From Streptomyces clavifer (GTDB lineage: Bacteria > Actinomycetota > Actinomycetes > Streptomycetales > Streptomycetaceae), in NCBI GenBank assembly GCA_014651175.1, contig BMWJ01000007.1:434001-498000 (forward strand): a stretch of DNA of 64,000 bases. The letters run 5' to 3'. The notes beneath the pieces were generated by a model. It was not told the DNA's origin and ran no database searches. It saw only the letters and a list, made by a program, of their open reading frames with translations. The position numbers and the translations under genes were made by a program. Positions 32,826-40,990 of this stretch are shown in pieces (the stretch's first letter is position 1; every line of letters begins with the position of its first letter).

Positions 32826-34604
32826 TCAGTGCCGGTAGACGCCGAACTCGTAGAGCGAGTAGCCCCAGGGGGTGCCGCGGACCGAGGTGCTCACCCGCAC
32901 GTAGCGCGCGTTGCCCGCGACGTCGATGTCATCGATTCCGCCGTTGCCGTCGGTGACGGTGTGCACAGTGGTCCAGTCCTGGCCGTTGTCCGAGGTCTGC
33001 ACGGTGTAGCCCTTGGCGTACGCGGCCTCCCAGGCCAACTGCACGTGGTCGAAAGCGGTCTTCGCTCCGAGGTCCACCTGCAGCCACTGCTGGTCGGACC
33101 AGTCGCTCGCCCAGCGGGTGTCGAAGGAGCCGTCGACGGCGTTGCCCGCGGGGCAGGGGCAGCCGACGCTGCCCGGCTGGTAGCTGGACGCGGCGGCCTG
33201 CTTCCCCGCTGCCACGTTGGTCCCGCCGACCTGCGGAGGCACGACCTCGAAGGACTTCGTCTCGATGCCGACGTTGCCCTTGCCGTCCGACGTCTTGAGG
33301 TAGACCTTCCAGACACCGAGCCGGTCCGGTGCGGTGACCTCGAAGGTGCCCCTTCCCCTGTCCGTGAACCGGACGTCCGTCAGCTGCCCGCTGTCGTCGA
33401 CGTACCTGCTGCCGAGGAGCACCTGGTGGGTGAGCGCGTCACCGTCCGGATCCGAGACGGACGCCCTGAAGGTGAACGGCTTGCCCGCCTGGACCGCGGA
33501 GTCGTTGTCGACCGTCATGCCCGAGATCACGGGTGGTGTGTTGTCGCGCGCGGTGTCCGCTCCGTAGGCCTCCTTGACCGCGTAGTACGACAGCCGCTTC
33601 TGGCCGGCCGGAAGCAGGTTGAACCAGACGCCGCCGAAGTCGTACTCGGTGCCGTAGTGGAAGAGCGTCGCCCCTAGCGCCACTCCGGCGTGGCCCGTGA
33701 CGCACTGCCATGCCCGCCGGTAGCCGTCGGCCTTGGCCACGTCGGACGGCTCGTCCGGTACGCCGTGGGCGTCGTCCGGGACCTCCCACTCACCGGCGGG
33801 CCCGCCCTCGGTCACGATGTAGGGCTTGTCGAAGCCGCCGTCCTTCCACGTCTGCTCGATGTCGCAGACGGCGCCGTAGGAGTTCACGGCGTACAGGTCG
33901 AGGTCCGGGGCGTTCCTCTTGTAGTACGGCCAGGCACCGGTCCAGGCGTCGGTCGAGGTGACGGGGTGGTGGGAGTCGACCGCGTGGATCTTCTTCGTGA
34001 TGTCGTTGACGAACGTCGTGTACGCGTTGCGCTGTTGCTCCAGGGCCTCGCCGCTGTAGCAGTTCTGCAGACCGAGCACGGACTCGTTGCCGACGTTCCA
34101 CATCAGGACGCCCGGGTGGTCCTTGTAGGTCTCCACCCACTTGGGGAACTCGGCGAGCATGTTGTTCTTGTACGCGGTGTCCGTCAGGTAGTTGACGCAC
34201 CCGCCGCTGCCAGGGCCACCGCCGGGCTGGAGCCAGAAGCCGGCGACGACCTTGATCCCGTGTTCGGCGGCGCTGTCGAGCAGCGGCTTCGTCGTGGCAT
34301 CGGTGCCCCACGTACGGATGGTGTTGACGCCCATCGATCTGACGTCCGGCATGTACCGGCCGGCGTCGGCGACGGCCGGACCCCAGGTCAGCCCTTTGAC
34401 CGTGTACGGCGCCCCGTCGACGGTCAGCCGCCAGGCGCCCTGTGTTCCCTCGACCTTCACCACACTTCCGGCAGCTTGGGCGGCGGGCGCGGGCAGGACG
34501 GCCACGCCGGCGACGAGGGCGGCAACGGCGAGGCGTGCGGTGGTACGTCCGCGGACGCGACTTCGACCGCCGGCGACCGACGGGACGAGACGTGGGATGT
34601 TCAT
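32826..34604 (-). CDS. Secreted GH2-like TIM-barrel glycosidase with CBM32 domain
   Basis: A 592-residue secreted enzyme. Signal peptide to about 45 (AVLPAPAAQAAGS). The TIM barrel (about 50-350) resembles GH2-C domains, with VKGLTWGPAV, MGVNTIRTWG, the acid/base motif NVGNES and the nucleophile-like YIVTEGGPAGEW. An Ig-like segment lies at about 360-455 and a C-terminal F5/8 type C (CBM32) module at about 460-592 (NAVDGSFDTRWASDWSDQQW, YSLYEFGVY). It probably attacks a cell-wall or plant polysaccharide; the substrate is unknown. ATG 34604 has GAGGAGC upstream. A GAGAGCGCTCTC operator lies 34 bases before the start. Confidence 0.85.
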   Translation of the reverse strand: MNIPRLVPSVAGGRSRVRGRTTARLAVAALVAGVAVLPAPAAQAAGSVVKVEGTQGAWRLTVDGAPYTVKGLTWGPAVADAGRYMPDVRSMGVNTIRTWGTDATTKPLLDSAAEHGIKVVAGFWLQPGGGPGSGGCVNYLTDTAYKNNMLAEFPKWVETYKDHPGVLMWNVGNESVLGLQNCYSGEALEQQRNAYTTFVNDITKKIHAVDSHHPVTSTDAWTGAWPYYKRNAPDLDLYAVNSYGAVCDIEQTWKDGGFDKPYIVTEGGPAGEWEVPDDAHGVPDEPSDVAKADGYRRAWQCVTGHAGVALGATLFHYGTEYDFGGVWFNLLPAGQKRLSYYAVKEAYGADTARDNTPPVISGMTVDNDSAVQAGKPFTFRASVSDPDGDALTHQVLLGSRYVDDSGQLTDVRFTDRGRGTFEVTAPDRLGVWKVYLKTSDGKGNVGIETKSFEVVPPQVGGTNVAAGKQAAASSYQPGSVGCPCPAGNAVDGSFDTRWASDWSDQQWLQVDLGAKTAFDHVQLAWEAAYAKGYTVQTSDNGQDWTTVHTVTDGNGGIDDIDVAGNARYVRVSTSVRGTPWGYSLYEFGVYRH

Positions 34605-34637
34605 GGGGCGGTAGCTCCTCGTGGGGGGATCGTGGAT

Positions 34638-34651
34638 GGAGAGCGCTCTCC
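34638..34651. promoter_or_regulatory. LacI-type operator upstream of the glycosidase gene
   Basis: GGAGAGCGCTCTCC is a perfect 14-bp palindrome and identical to the core of the operator in front of the LacI gene at 16974. It overlaps the first arm of the DUF1996 terminator. Confidence 0.65.
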
Positions 34652-34682
34652 CTCATGGGCGCACGGCACCCATGAGGGAGAG
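34646..34682. terminator. Terminator of the DUF1996 gene
   Basis: Perfect 14-bp arms at 34646-34659 and 34669-34682 (core CTCCCTCATGGG / CCCATGAGGGAG) with a nine-base loop, 11 bases past the DUF1996 stop. It shares six bases with the LacI-type operator at 34638-34651. Confidence 0.7.
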
Positions 34683-34692
34683 ACGCAGGAGG

Positions 34693-35808
34693 TCAGGGCA
34701 GTTCGTAGTTCTCGTCGAGAGCGGCGCCCTCTCCGGGGTGGTTCTGGTCGTACCCCCGGGCGTCGCACTGGAGGCCGCCGACCACGCAGTGCTCGACCAT
34801 GGCGCCCAGCGTGGCGTCGTCCCAGGCGTTGAAGAAGTCGTAGTGGAAGGAGTGACCGGTGCCGCTGGCCAGCCTCACCTGCGACATGTCACCGTTGACC
34901 GGCCAGGCCATCTTGAACTCGATCATCGGCAGGGCGACCGGATGGCTGGGCGGGCACACGTTCTGATTGGCTCCCTGAGCCCGCGGGTAGGCCATGTGCG
35001 CCTGGTGATCGGGGGTGTCCAGGTACTTCCCGTCCCAGCAGCTCGGCGCCTGCATACGGAGGTTGAGCTGGACGTCCGGGCGGGTCGGGCAACTCGCGGG
35101 GAAATCGAAGTTGTTGTAGCTCTCCCCGCACTCCCATCCCTCGACCTTGCCCGGATGGTTGCGGAACTGCTCCGCCGTCTGGGTAGGACTGCCGACGACG
35201 AACCGCAGCCCCTTGGGGAACGGCCGGACGCTGGTGTAGTCGGTCACCCCCGCCTTGTAGTAGATGGTCTGAGGGCCGACCGGGCGCACCTCCCGGTCTC
35301 CGTCGTAGAGGGTCGGCATCCAGTACGCGGACAGGTCACCGGGTGCCTTGCAGGCGGTGCCGCCCGCGCCGAGCGAGGCGGTGGTGCTGTTCTCGTCCGT
35401 GGTGTCGTTGCCCATGAAGGTGTGGTTGTGGGACTTCCCGGTCTGGCCCGGGTAGACGATCGGGTCCACCGAACCGGTGTGGCCGACCGAACAGTTCGCC
35501 TGGAACTCGTGGAAGTACCGCGGCGCGGGAATCCTGGCGGACGGCTCGACCCCGGTCACCGGCGGGTTCGCCGGAATGTATCCGTCACCGTCCGGGTCGT
35601 CACCCGACGGGACGGGATCGGCCGCCGCCATGACGTGCCCTTGCATGACAGGTGACGCCGCCGCGCCTTGGCCGGCCGCCCGCGGGGCGGCCTCGGCGGT
35701 TCTGGCGCCGGCGTTCGTGACCGCCGTGAGCCCCATGACCACGAGGGCCAGAGCTGTCGCGACGATCAGTGCGGACACCAGGGTGATTCTGCTGGATCTT
35801 TCGGCCAT
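34693..35808 (-). CDS. Secreted DUF1996 protein
   Basis: A 371-residue exported protein. The N-terminal hydrophobic segment (LVSALIVATALALVVMGLTA) is a signal peptide or anchor. The rest is a DUF1996 domain with family marks FHEFQANCSVGHTGSVDPI, SHNHTFMGN, AYWMPTLYDGDREV, KGLRFVVG and GHSFHYDFFNAWDD, and several Cys pairs. The conserved His-rich core suggests a metal or ligand site, and DUF1996 proteins are found with fungal and actinobacterial wall-active enzymes. The function is unknown. ATG 35808 has GGAGG five bases upstream. A -35/-10 pair and a GAGAGCGCTCTC operator lie in the leader region at 35951-36005. Confidence 0.88.
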   Translation of the reverse strand: MAERSSRITLVSALIVATALALVVMGLTAVTNAGARTAEAAPRAAGQGAAASPVMQGHVMAAADPVPSGDDPDGDGYIPANPPVTGVEPSARIPAPRYFHEFQANCSVGHTGSVDPIVYPGQTGKSHNHTFMGNDTTDENSTTASLGAGGTACKAPGDLSAYWMPTLYDGDREVRPVGPQTIYYKAGVTDYTSVRPFPKGLRFVVGSPTQTAEQFRNHPGKVEGWECGESYNNFDFPASCPTRPDVQLNLRMQAPSCWDGKYLDTPDHQAHMAYPRAQGANQNVCPPSHPVALPMIEFKMAWPVNGDMSQVRLASGTGHSFHYDFFNAWDDATLGAMVEHCVVGGLQCDARGYDQNHPGEGAALDENYELP

Positions 35809-35950
35809 GCGGACCTCCATGCCGCTCTGCGTCCGCGCGCATCGGGCGCGCGGTGGGGGGAGAGTGGAGCTGGATGGTGCACCACGAAGGCCGCCCGCCC
35901 GGTGCGGCGCGCAGCCCGGGGCCCTTGCGGGCACCCCCGGAAGCACAGCG

Positions 35951-36005
35951 GGAGAGCGCTCTCCGAAGCGGTGTCAGTGTTGCGCCGCCGCCGAGAACAT
36001 GTCAA
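35951..36005 (-). promoter_or_regulatory. Promoter plus LacI-type operator of the DUF1996 gene
   Basis: Minus-strand TTGACA (36000-36005) and AACACT (35976-35981) with an 18-base spacer. Just downstream of the expected start lies GGAGAGCGCTCTCC (35951-35964), where a bound LacI protein would block the polymerase. The leader to the ATG at 35808 would be about 160 bases. Confidence 0.6.
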
Positions 36006-36434
36006 TAGCCGGTGAACGGTGCCCCGTGCATGGGCAGTTCCCGTCGTGGTGAGGCGGAGAGCCCGGACACGGGCTGGTGCGCGCCGGACCGACTTCCCCG
36101 GAGGGCGGCGCGTGCTTCATGGTCGCGTCCGGTACCGGCCGAGGCGCGTGCGCGCGCCGCGCGGGGGCGGGAGGCGCGTCCGGCGCGGGAGGCGGGAGGC
36201 ACGCCCGGCGCGGGGGCCATCGGCAGAGATGCCCCGGCCCCGGACCCACTGCGGGAGGCTGGAGGACGACACTCAGGCGTGTCCCGCCGACCGGGAACAA
36301 GCCGGGGACGGGGCCGGGTTCGGGTTGCGCCCGGCACCATGGGGCGGTCACTGAGGGGGGCGCCGGCGTGGGGCTCGGACGCGGCCGGCCAGGAGGGCGG
36401 GGCGACGGAAAGCAAGGAGACGAACAAGCAACGA
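36006..36434. other. Non-coding stretch, nothing recognised
   Basis: Very GC-rich with purine-rich repeats of GGGAGG type. Several frames are open by chance but none has a ribosome site or family-like sequence. Together with the hairpin and octamer repeat beyond, it separates the DUF1996 promoter from the protease gene. Confidence 0.4.
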
Positions 36435-36476
36435 GGTCTGCCGCGACAGGGGGCCACCCTTCTGTCGCGGCAGACC
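36435..36476. terminator. 15-bp perfect inverted repeat, probable protease terminator
   Basis: Arms at 36435-36449 (GGTCTGCCGCGACAG) and 36462-36476 (CTGTCGCGGCAGACC) with a 12-base loop. It lies 155 bases past the protease stop on the minus strand, so it may end that transcript, although it is further away than usual. Confidence 0.5.
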
Positions 36477-36490
36477 GGTCGCACGACGCC

Positions 36491-36538
36491 GGATCACCGG
36501 ATCACCGGATCACCGGATCACCGGATCACCGGATCACC
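36491..36538. repeat. Octamer tandem repeat GGATCACC, six copies
   Basis: Six exact head-to-tail copies of GGATCACC in 48 bases, between the hairpin at 36435 and the protease stop. There are no spacers, so it is a microsatellite and not a CRISPR array. Confidence 0.9.
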
Positions 36539-36630
36539 GAGGATCCGACGCCATCGCGCTTCATGCCGTGCGGAACGCGGTGCGGTGCGGAGCTTTCGAG
36601 CGACGTCGAGCGTCGAAGCGCCGTCGAGCG

Positions 36631-37779
36631 TCAGGCGGTGTGAAGCGTCAGCCCATAGCGGTTGAGGATCTCGTTGATGGGCTGGTACCAGGTCTCGCCA
36701 CCGCTGCTGCAGTTGCCCCAGCCACCCGAGGTGACGCCCTGCGCCTGGTCACCACTGATGAAGGAGCCGCCCGAGTCGCCACCCTCCGCGCACACGCTGG
36801 TCTTGGTCATCTGGCGGACGGCGCCCTGGCTGTAGTTCACGGTCTCGTTCTTGGCCAGAACGTTGCCGCAGTGCCAGTGCGTGGTGGAACCGGAGCGGCA
36901 GATCGAGGCACCGATCGGAGCCTCGTTGGAGCCGCGGACGAGGCGGTCGGAGGTCGTGCCCCAGCCGAGGACGACCGGGACGGTCCACCAGCCGCTGCCC
37001 ACGTTCACCCAGGCGTAGTCGTTCTCCGGGAAGGACGAACCCTGGAAGTTGCCGATGGCGGAGCCGTCCCAGCCCCTGACCGCCCCGCCCGTCTGACCGC
37101 AGTGCCCGGCCGTGACGAAGCCGCCGTGTACCGAGAAGCCGATGGAGCAACGGACGTTGCCGGTGTAGTACGGGTCGCCGCCGACCGTTCCGGCGGCGAA
37201 GGTCTGCGGGGCCTCGGAGGTGTGCTTCACCGTGACCGGGCCCGCCTTGCGGGCCTTCGCGACGAATGCGCGGACATCGTTGTCACCCTGCTCGGAGGCG
37301 ACCACGCCGACCACGACACTGTTCGCCCGGGGGTCGACGTGCCAACTGCTCACCCCGCTGGGCGCGTCGAGCGCGTCTATCCGGGCCTTGGCGGCGTCGA
37401 GCTGCCGGGCCGTGTGGTCGACCAGGCGGACGTCCGCACCGGTCGCCCGGACGGAGGCGACCTTCGCGCCGTCGGTCACGGCGACCGTGAGCTTGCCACT
37501 GCCGGCGTCGAACCAGGAGCCGCCGAACGAGGCTCCCGCCGCGCCCTTCGCGGCGCCCTGCAGGGCCGTCGCCTTCGTCTCGGCGGTGAGCCTCGCCTCG
37601 GCCTGGCGCTTCGTCAGCCCCAGGTCCTTCTGCATCGCCGCGAGCAGGCCCGCGGAAGCCTTCGGTTCGGACTTCGAGGGGGAATCGGCAGCCGAGGCCT
37701 GGGAGATGCCGGCGGTTGCCCAGGTGCCGATGATGAGCAGCGCGGACAGACCGGTCCGCACCATCGTGGTGTGTCTCAA
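36631..37779 (-). CDS. Secreted streptogrisin-like serine protease (S1 family, with pro-domain)
   Basis: A 382-residue precursor: signal peptide (VRTGLSALLIIGTWATAGI), an alpha-lytic protease type pro-region to about 185, and a chymotrypsin-fold domain with catalytic His (TAGHC), Asp (FPENDYAWV) and Ser (CAEGGDSGGSF), plus Cys pairs. It is secreted, self-processed and breaks down protein outside the cell. The TTG start at 37779 has AGAAGGG eight bases upstream; an ATG at 37764 is the alternative. It has a clear promoter and a LacI-type operator, so it may be induced by a carbohydrate signal. Confidence 0.92.
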   Translation of the reverse strand: MRHTTMVRTGLSALLIIGTWATAGISQASAADSPSKSEPKASAGLLAAMQKDLGLTKRQAEARLTAETKATALQGAAKGAAGASFGGSWFDAGSGKLTVAVTDGAKVASVRATGADVRLVDHTARQLDAAKARIDALDAPSGVSSWHVDPRANSVVVGVVASEQGDNDVRAFVAKARKAGPVTVKHTSEAPQTFAAGTVGGDPYYTGNVRCSIGFSVHGGFVTAGHCGQTGGAVRGWDGSAIGNFQGSSFPENDYAWVNVGSGWWTVPVVLGWGTTSDRLVRGSNEAPIGASICRSGSTTHWHCGNVLAKNETVNYSQGAVRQMTKTSVCAEGGDSGGSFISGDQAQGVTSGGWGNCSSGGETWYQPINEILNRYGLTLHTA

Positions 37780-37852
37780 GGGAGTGGCCCTTCTGTTGTT
37801 CCAGCTTCGTGGGGGTGGAACAGAAAGCGTCCGAGAGCGGTGGGAAGAGTCG

Positions 37853-37868
37853 TTGAGAGCGCTCTCAA
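37853..37868. promoter_or_regulatory. LacI-type operator upstream of the protease gene
   Basis: TTGAGAGCGCTCTCAA is a perfect 16-bp palindrome sharing GAGAGCGCTCTC with the sites at 16974, 34638 and 35951. It sits at about +1 to +20 of the predicted protease transcript. Confidence 0.65.
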
Positions 37869-37872
37869 ACGA

Positions 37873-37901
37873 GTAGCAACGGACTGTAGTCCAGTTCGCA
37901 A
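37873..37901 (-). promoter_or_regulatory. Promoter of the serine protease gene
   Basis: Minus-strand TTGCGA (37896-37901) and TGCTAC (37873-37878) with a 17-base spacer, immediately upstream of the operator at 37853. Confidence 0.5.
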
Positions 37902-38013
37902 GGCAGGTCCATGCCAATGACGGTCCAGTTGAGTAGGCGTACTCATCCCACATGCCGTCAGCGGTCCTACTGTCACAGGAAACACGCGTCGCGGACACCG
38001 TGAGGAGCAGACC

Positions 38014-39042
38014 ATGGCCGGATCACGTCGTAGGCAGCTGAAGGCCGGCATCACCGGCGCCCTGGCCGGTTCCCTCGCACTGCTGCTCGGCGCCTGCGGG
38101 GTGCTCGGCACCGAGGAGGACCGCGGACTGGCCGCGGAGCTGGCGGAGAAGCACTTCCCCGGCCAGCTGGAGGTCATCGGGGCCCGCACCCTCTTCCCCG
38201 GGACCGGTGGGTCGGAGATCACGTTCTCGGTGACGGACGACCGCGACGCCGTGGTGCGCCTGAGCGTCGATTCCGAGAAGGGGACCTGCGCCTACGGTGC
38301 GTGCGAACAGGCGATGGGTGCCGCGATCGCGCGGGGAAGGGCGGAGGCGGCGGACTCGCGCGTCATGAGGAGTGCCTTCGAGGAGTGCGGGCACGAAGTC
38401 ATCGCCGTCGACCCCGCGGGAGGCGCTCCCTACATCGCCGTCCGGCCCACGAACTCCACGGTCACCGAGGTGATCGCCGAGGTGGGCGGGTGCGTCCAGC
38501 GCTGGGTGACGACGAGCGGCGCGGGGTCGCCGCTCGCGAGGAAGAACGGCGCGGCGGTGAAGCTCGTCTCCCCGGGGGTGGCGGAGCGCCGCGAGACCGG
38601 AAAGGCCTCCTGGCCCACGGCGATGCGTCTGAGCCACTCCGGCCTGCTGGCATCCCTGGGCGAGCGCCCGTACTACTCCGTGGGGTACGACATCGCCGGA
38701 GGCCGGGTCGACACGAAGGGCCGCGCCCGGATCGTCCGGCCGCTCGAGCTGAGGCGGGAGTTCGACCGGACCGTCGAGAAGGCGGTGCGGGAGGAGCTGC
38801 GCGCCACGTATCCGCAGGTGCGGACGAACGTCTTCGCCGGGGTGTGGATGCTCGAGCCCGGCACGGTCGACCGGCAGACCGGCTACGTGCTCTTCTGCGA
38901 GCGCCCGGACGGGAAGAAGCGGTGCCTCGGCGACCACGCGGTGGTCGTGACCACGGACGTACGGGGCAATCCGGTCGGTGGACTGCGGATCGTACGTGAT
39001 GTCCGTGAGGACGGCGGCGCGCTCAGGCTGCCGCCGCTGTAG
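38014..39042 (+). CDS. Lipoprotein of unknown function
   Basis: A 342-residue exported protein. The N-terminus has an Arg/Lys region, a hydrophobic stretch and a lipobox LGAC (Cys28). The mature part has mixed alpha/beta character with Cys residues (TCAYGACEQ, FEECGHE, GGCVQRW, LFCERPDGKKRCLG) but no motif I can assign. Similar lipoproteins occur in many Streptomyces; none is characterised to my knowledge. ATG 38014 has GTGAGGAG upstream. In the promoter region the inverted repeat TGAGTA-GGCG-TACTCA (37930-37945) precedes it, a possible control site. It is divergent from the protease gene. Confidence 0.8.
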   Translation: MAGSRRRQLKAGITGALAGSLALLLGACGVLGTEEDRGLAAELAEKHFPGQLEVIGARTLFPGTGGSEITFSVTDDRDAVVRLSVDSEKGTCAYGACEQAMGAAIARGRAEAADSRVMRSAFEECGHEVIAVDPAGGAPYIAVRPTNSTVTEVIAEVGGCVQRWVTTSGAGSPLARKNGAAVKLVSPGVAERRETGKASWPTAMRLSHSGLLASLGERPYYSVGYDIAGGRVDTKGRARIVRPLELRREFDRTVEKAVREELRATYPQVRTNVFAGVWMLEPGTVDRQTGYVLFCERPDGKKRCLGDHAVVVTTDVRGNPVGGLRIVRDVREDGGALRLPPL

Positions 39043-39062
39043 CCCGGGGCCGTCGGCCTCGG

Positions 39063-40574
39063 TCAGGGCTCCAGCAACGGAAGCCCGGCGACACGCCACC
39101 CCGCACGGAACGCGGCCTCCGCGCCGGTGGTGTCCGCACCGGACGTGTCCCAGATCCTGACCGCACCGGCGGAACCACCGATCGCCGGCCAGCCCGGCTC
39201 GCCGCCGGCGGCGAAGTCGGCCCAGGCACGCATCATGCGCTGCGAGAGGGCGTGGTCGACGGGAGCCGGCGGGCCTCCGACGAGGAAGGTGACGCTCTCC
39301 TCGTGGAGGTTGCCGAAGGCGAACGGGATGTCCGCGCAGTGCCAGGCCCTGACCCGCTCCCCCGAGCCACCGCGCTGCCGCGCGAACCGTGAGAGGAAGG
39401 CCCGGCCGCCGGCACGGGCATGGGATTCGGCGAGCCTGCTGCTGTACTCGCCGAACAGCAGGTCCCCGTACACGGCGAGGAACACATCGAGTACGGGAGC
39501 GCCCGGCATCGACGTGCGGTGGGCGTGCATCAGCGAGGGAGACAGCTGGAAGTCCGCCGCGAAGACGGCGAGCTGCTCCTCGGTGGTGATCTTCGCGCTG
39601 CTGCCGACGGCGTCCAGCAGCCAGTACTCCTCGGTGGTGTGACAGACCAGCAGGTCCACGTCGGCCGCGACGCCGGCCGCGGACGCCGTGAGCGGATCCA
39701 GGGGAAGCGTGTCACCGCCCGCCACCGGCCCGTAGATGGCCGGGTCGTAGTGGCGCGGGCCGGACGCGGGGTCGTGGCGGTAGCCGTCGGCCACCGCGTC
39801 CGAGGCCGCCACGAGGGCGCTCGGGGCTACGGACAGGAGCCCGTCGTACGTGGCCGGAACTCCCGCCGCGGCGGCCACCTCCCGTGTGGTGCGCGCGGCT
39901 GATTCCGGTGAGGCGCAGGCGTTCACGGCACTGTGGGCGATGGCACGGCGGAAGAGGCCGCGCGCGCGGTCCATCGCCATCAGGCAGGCGACCGAGGTCG
40001 CTCCGGAGGATTGTCCTGCCACGGTCACGTTGTCGGTGGCGCCGCCGAAAGCCGCGATGTTGTCCCGCACCCACTCCAGGGCGGCGATCTGGTCGAGCAG
40101 ACCGCGGTTGTCGGGGCAGGGCTCCCCGCCCCCGCCCGGTGGGACACGACCGAACCCCTCGAAGCCGAGGCGGTAGTTGAGCGTGACGACGACGAGGCCC
40201 TGTCCGGCCAGGGCGGTGCCGTCGAAGTCCGGCTGCGCGGAGGAGCCGAAGACGTAAGCACCCCCGTGGATCCACACGAGCACCGGAAGCGCGTCGCCGG
40301 CACCGCCCCGGGTCCAGATGTTGAGGCTGAGGACGTCCTCGTCGCCCGATGACCAGACCGGTGCGCCGGGCAGTTCGGCCGACTGGGGGGCGACGGGACC
40401 GAACGCGTCACAGTCCCTGATGCCGTCCCAGGCTGTGGCAGGGCGCGGGGCCCGGAACCGGCGGGTGCCGAACGGCGGCGCCGCGTAGGGGATGCCGAGC
40501 AGCGCGACGACTCCGGGGTCACGTGCCGCCCGCCGCCCCCGGACCGCTCCGGACTTCGTCCTGAACACCGTCAT
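39063..40574 (-). CDS. Type-B carboxylesterase
   Basis: A 503-residue alpha/beta hydrolase of the carboxylesterase/lipase type B family. It shows the oxyanion motif VLVWIHGGAYVFGS, EDVLSLNIWT, nucleophile Ser in VAGQSSGATS, NPGLLDQ-like NRGLLDQIAALEWVRDNI, and HSAVNACASP. The catalytic Glu and His fall in the C-terminal half (HTTEEY, WHCADIPFAFGNLH). It has no signal peptide, so it is probably cytosolic and splits carboxylic esters. It converges with the lipoprotein gene (20-base gap) and stands alone. Confidence 0.9.
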   Translation of the reverse strand: MTVFRTKSGAVRGRRAARDPGVVALLGIPYAAPPFGTRRFRAPRPATAWDGIRDCDAFGPVAPQSAELPGAPVWSSGDEDVLSLNIWTRGGAGDALPVLVWIHGGAYVFGSSAQPDFDGTALAGQGLVVVTLNYRLGFEGFGRVPPGGGGEPCPDNRGLLDQIAALEWVRDNIAAFGGATDNVTVAGQSSGATSVACLMAMDRARGLFRRAIAHSAVNACASPESAARTTREVAAAAGVPATYDGLLSVAPSALVAASDAVADGYRHDPASGPRHYDPAIYGPVAGGDTLPLDPLTASAAGVAADVDLLVCHTTEEYWLLDAVGSSAKITTEEQLAVFAADFQLSPSLMHAHRTSMPGAPVLDVFLAVYGDLLFGEYSSRLAESHARAGGRAFLSRFARQRGGSGERVRAWHCADIPFAFGNLHEESVTFLVGGPPAPVDHALSQRMMRAWADFAAGGEPGWPAIGGSAGAVRIWDTSGADTTGAEAAFRAGWRVAGLPLLEP

Positions 40575-40779
40575 CCCGCTCCCCCGTATCCTCCGCCGCC
40601 GCCCTCCGGTCGGCCCCGTGTCACCCTTTCACCGGGCGGTGGGTCCCGGCCAAGACCGAGATCCCGCCCGTTGACGCACTTCCGATGTGAATCGGGCACT
40701 GAACCCGACCGTCCGCGTCTGTGGATCCGTTGTGCCACGACCCGGGCCCCGGCGGGCGGTTCCCTTCCGAGCGGGTGCC
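40575..40779. other. Intergenic stretch between the carboxylesterase start and the HD-domain remnant
   Basis: The promoter of the minus-strand carboxylesterase is expected here but no clear -35/-10 pair was found. No other gene is seen. Confidence 0.3.
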
Positions 40780-40969
40780 GTTTCGAGGTGGACGAGGCGC
40801 ACCGCTACCCACGGGCGTACGGGTGCCGGAGGACAGCGTCCGGCGGGTGTGGACGGCCATCGCCCTGCACACCGCACCGGGCGTCCGCGCCCTCATGGAG
40901 CCCGAGGTGGCGCCGGGGACCGCCGGGGTGGAGCACTTCGTGCTCGGTATCGGCTGCGGGGACGTCTGA
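40780..40969 (+). pseudogene. HD-domain protein remnant (cyanamide hydratase-like)
   Basis: Two frames join to give an HD-domain fragment: RFEVDEAHRYPRAYG in one frame, then VPEDSVRRVWTAIALHTAPG and VRALMEPEVAPGTAGVEHFV in another, ending at TGA 40967-40969. The frame changes near 40818-40822 (one G missing). Intact relatives are about 200 residues, so both ends are lost. It is a degraded metal-dependent hydrolase gene. Confidence 0.7.
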
Positions 40970-40990
40970 GGGCGTGTGCCCCTCCGGGAC

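Noticed and set aside
36491-36538. GGATCACC repeats as a CRISPR array
   Set aside because: Copies are directly adjacent with no spacers, and no cas gene is present.
36012-36665. Open plus-strand frame across 36.0-36.7 kb
   Set aside because: It includes the octamer repeat and hairpin, has no ribosome site and reads as low-complexity Arg/Gly/Pro sequence.
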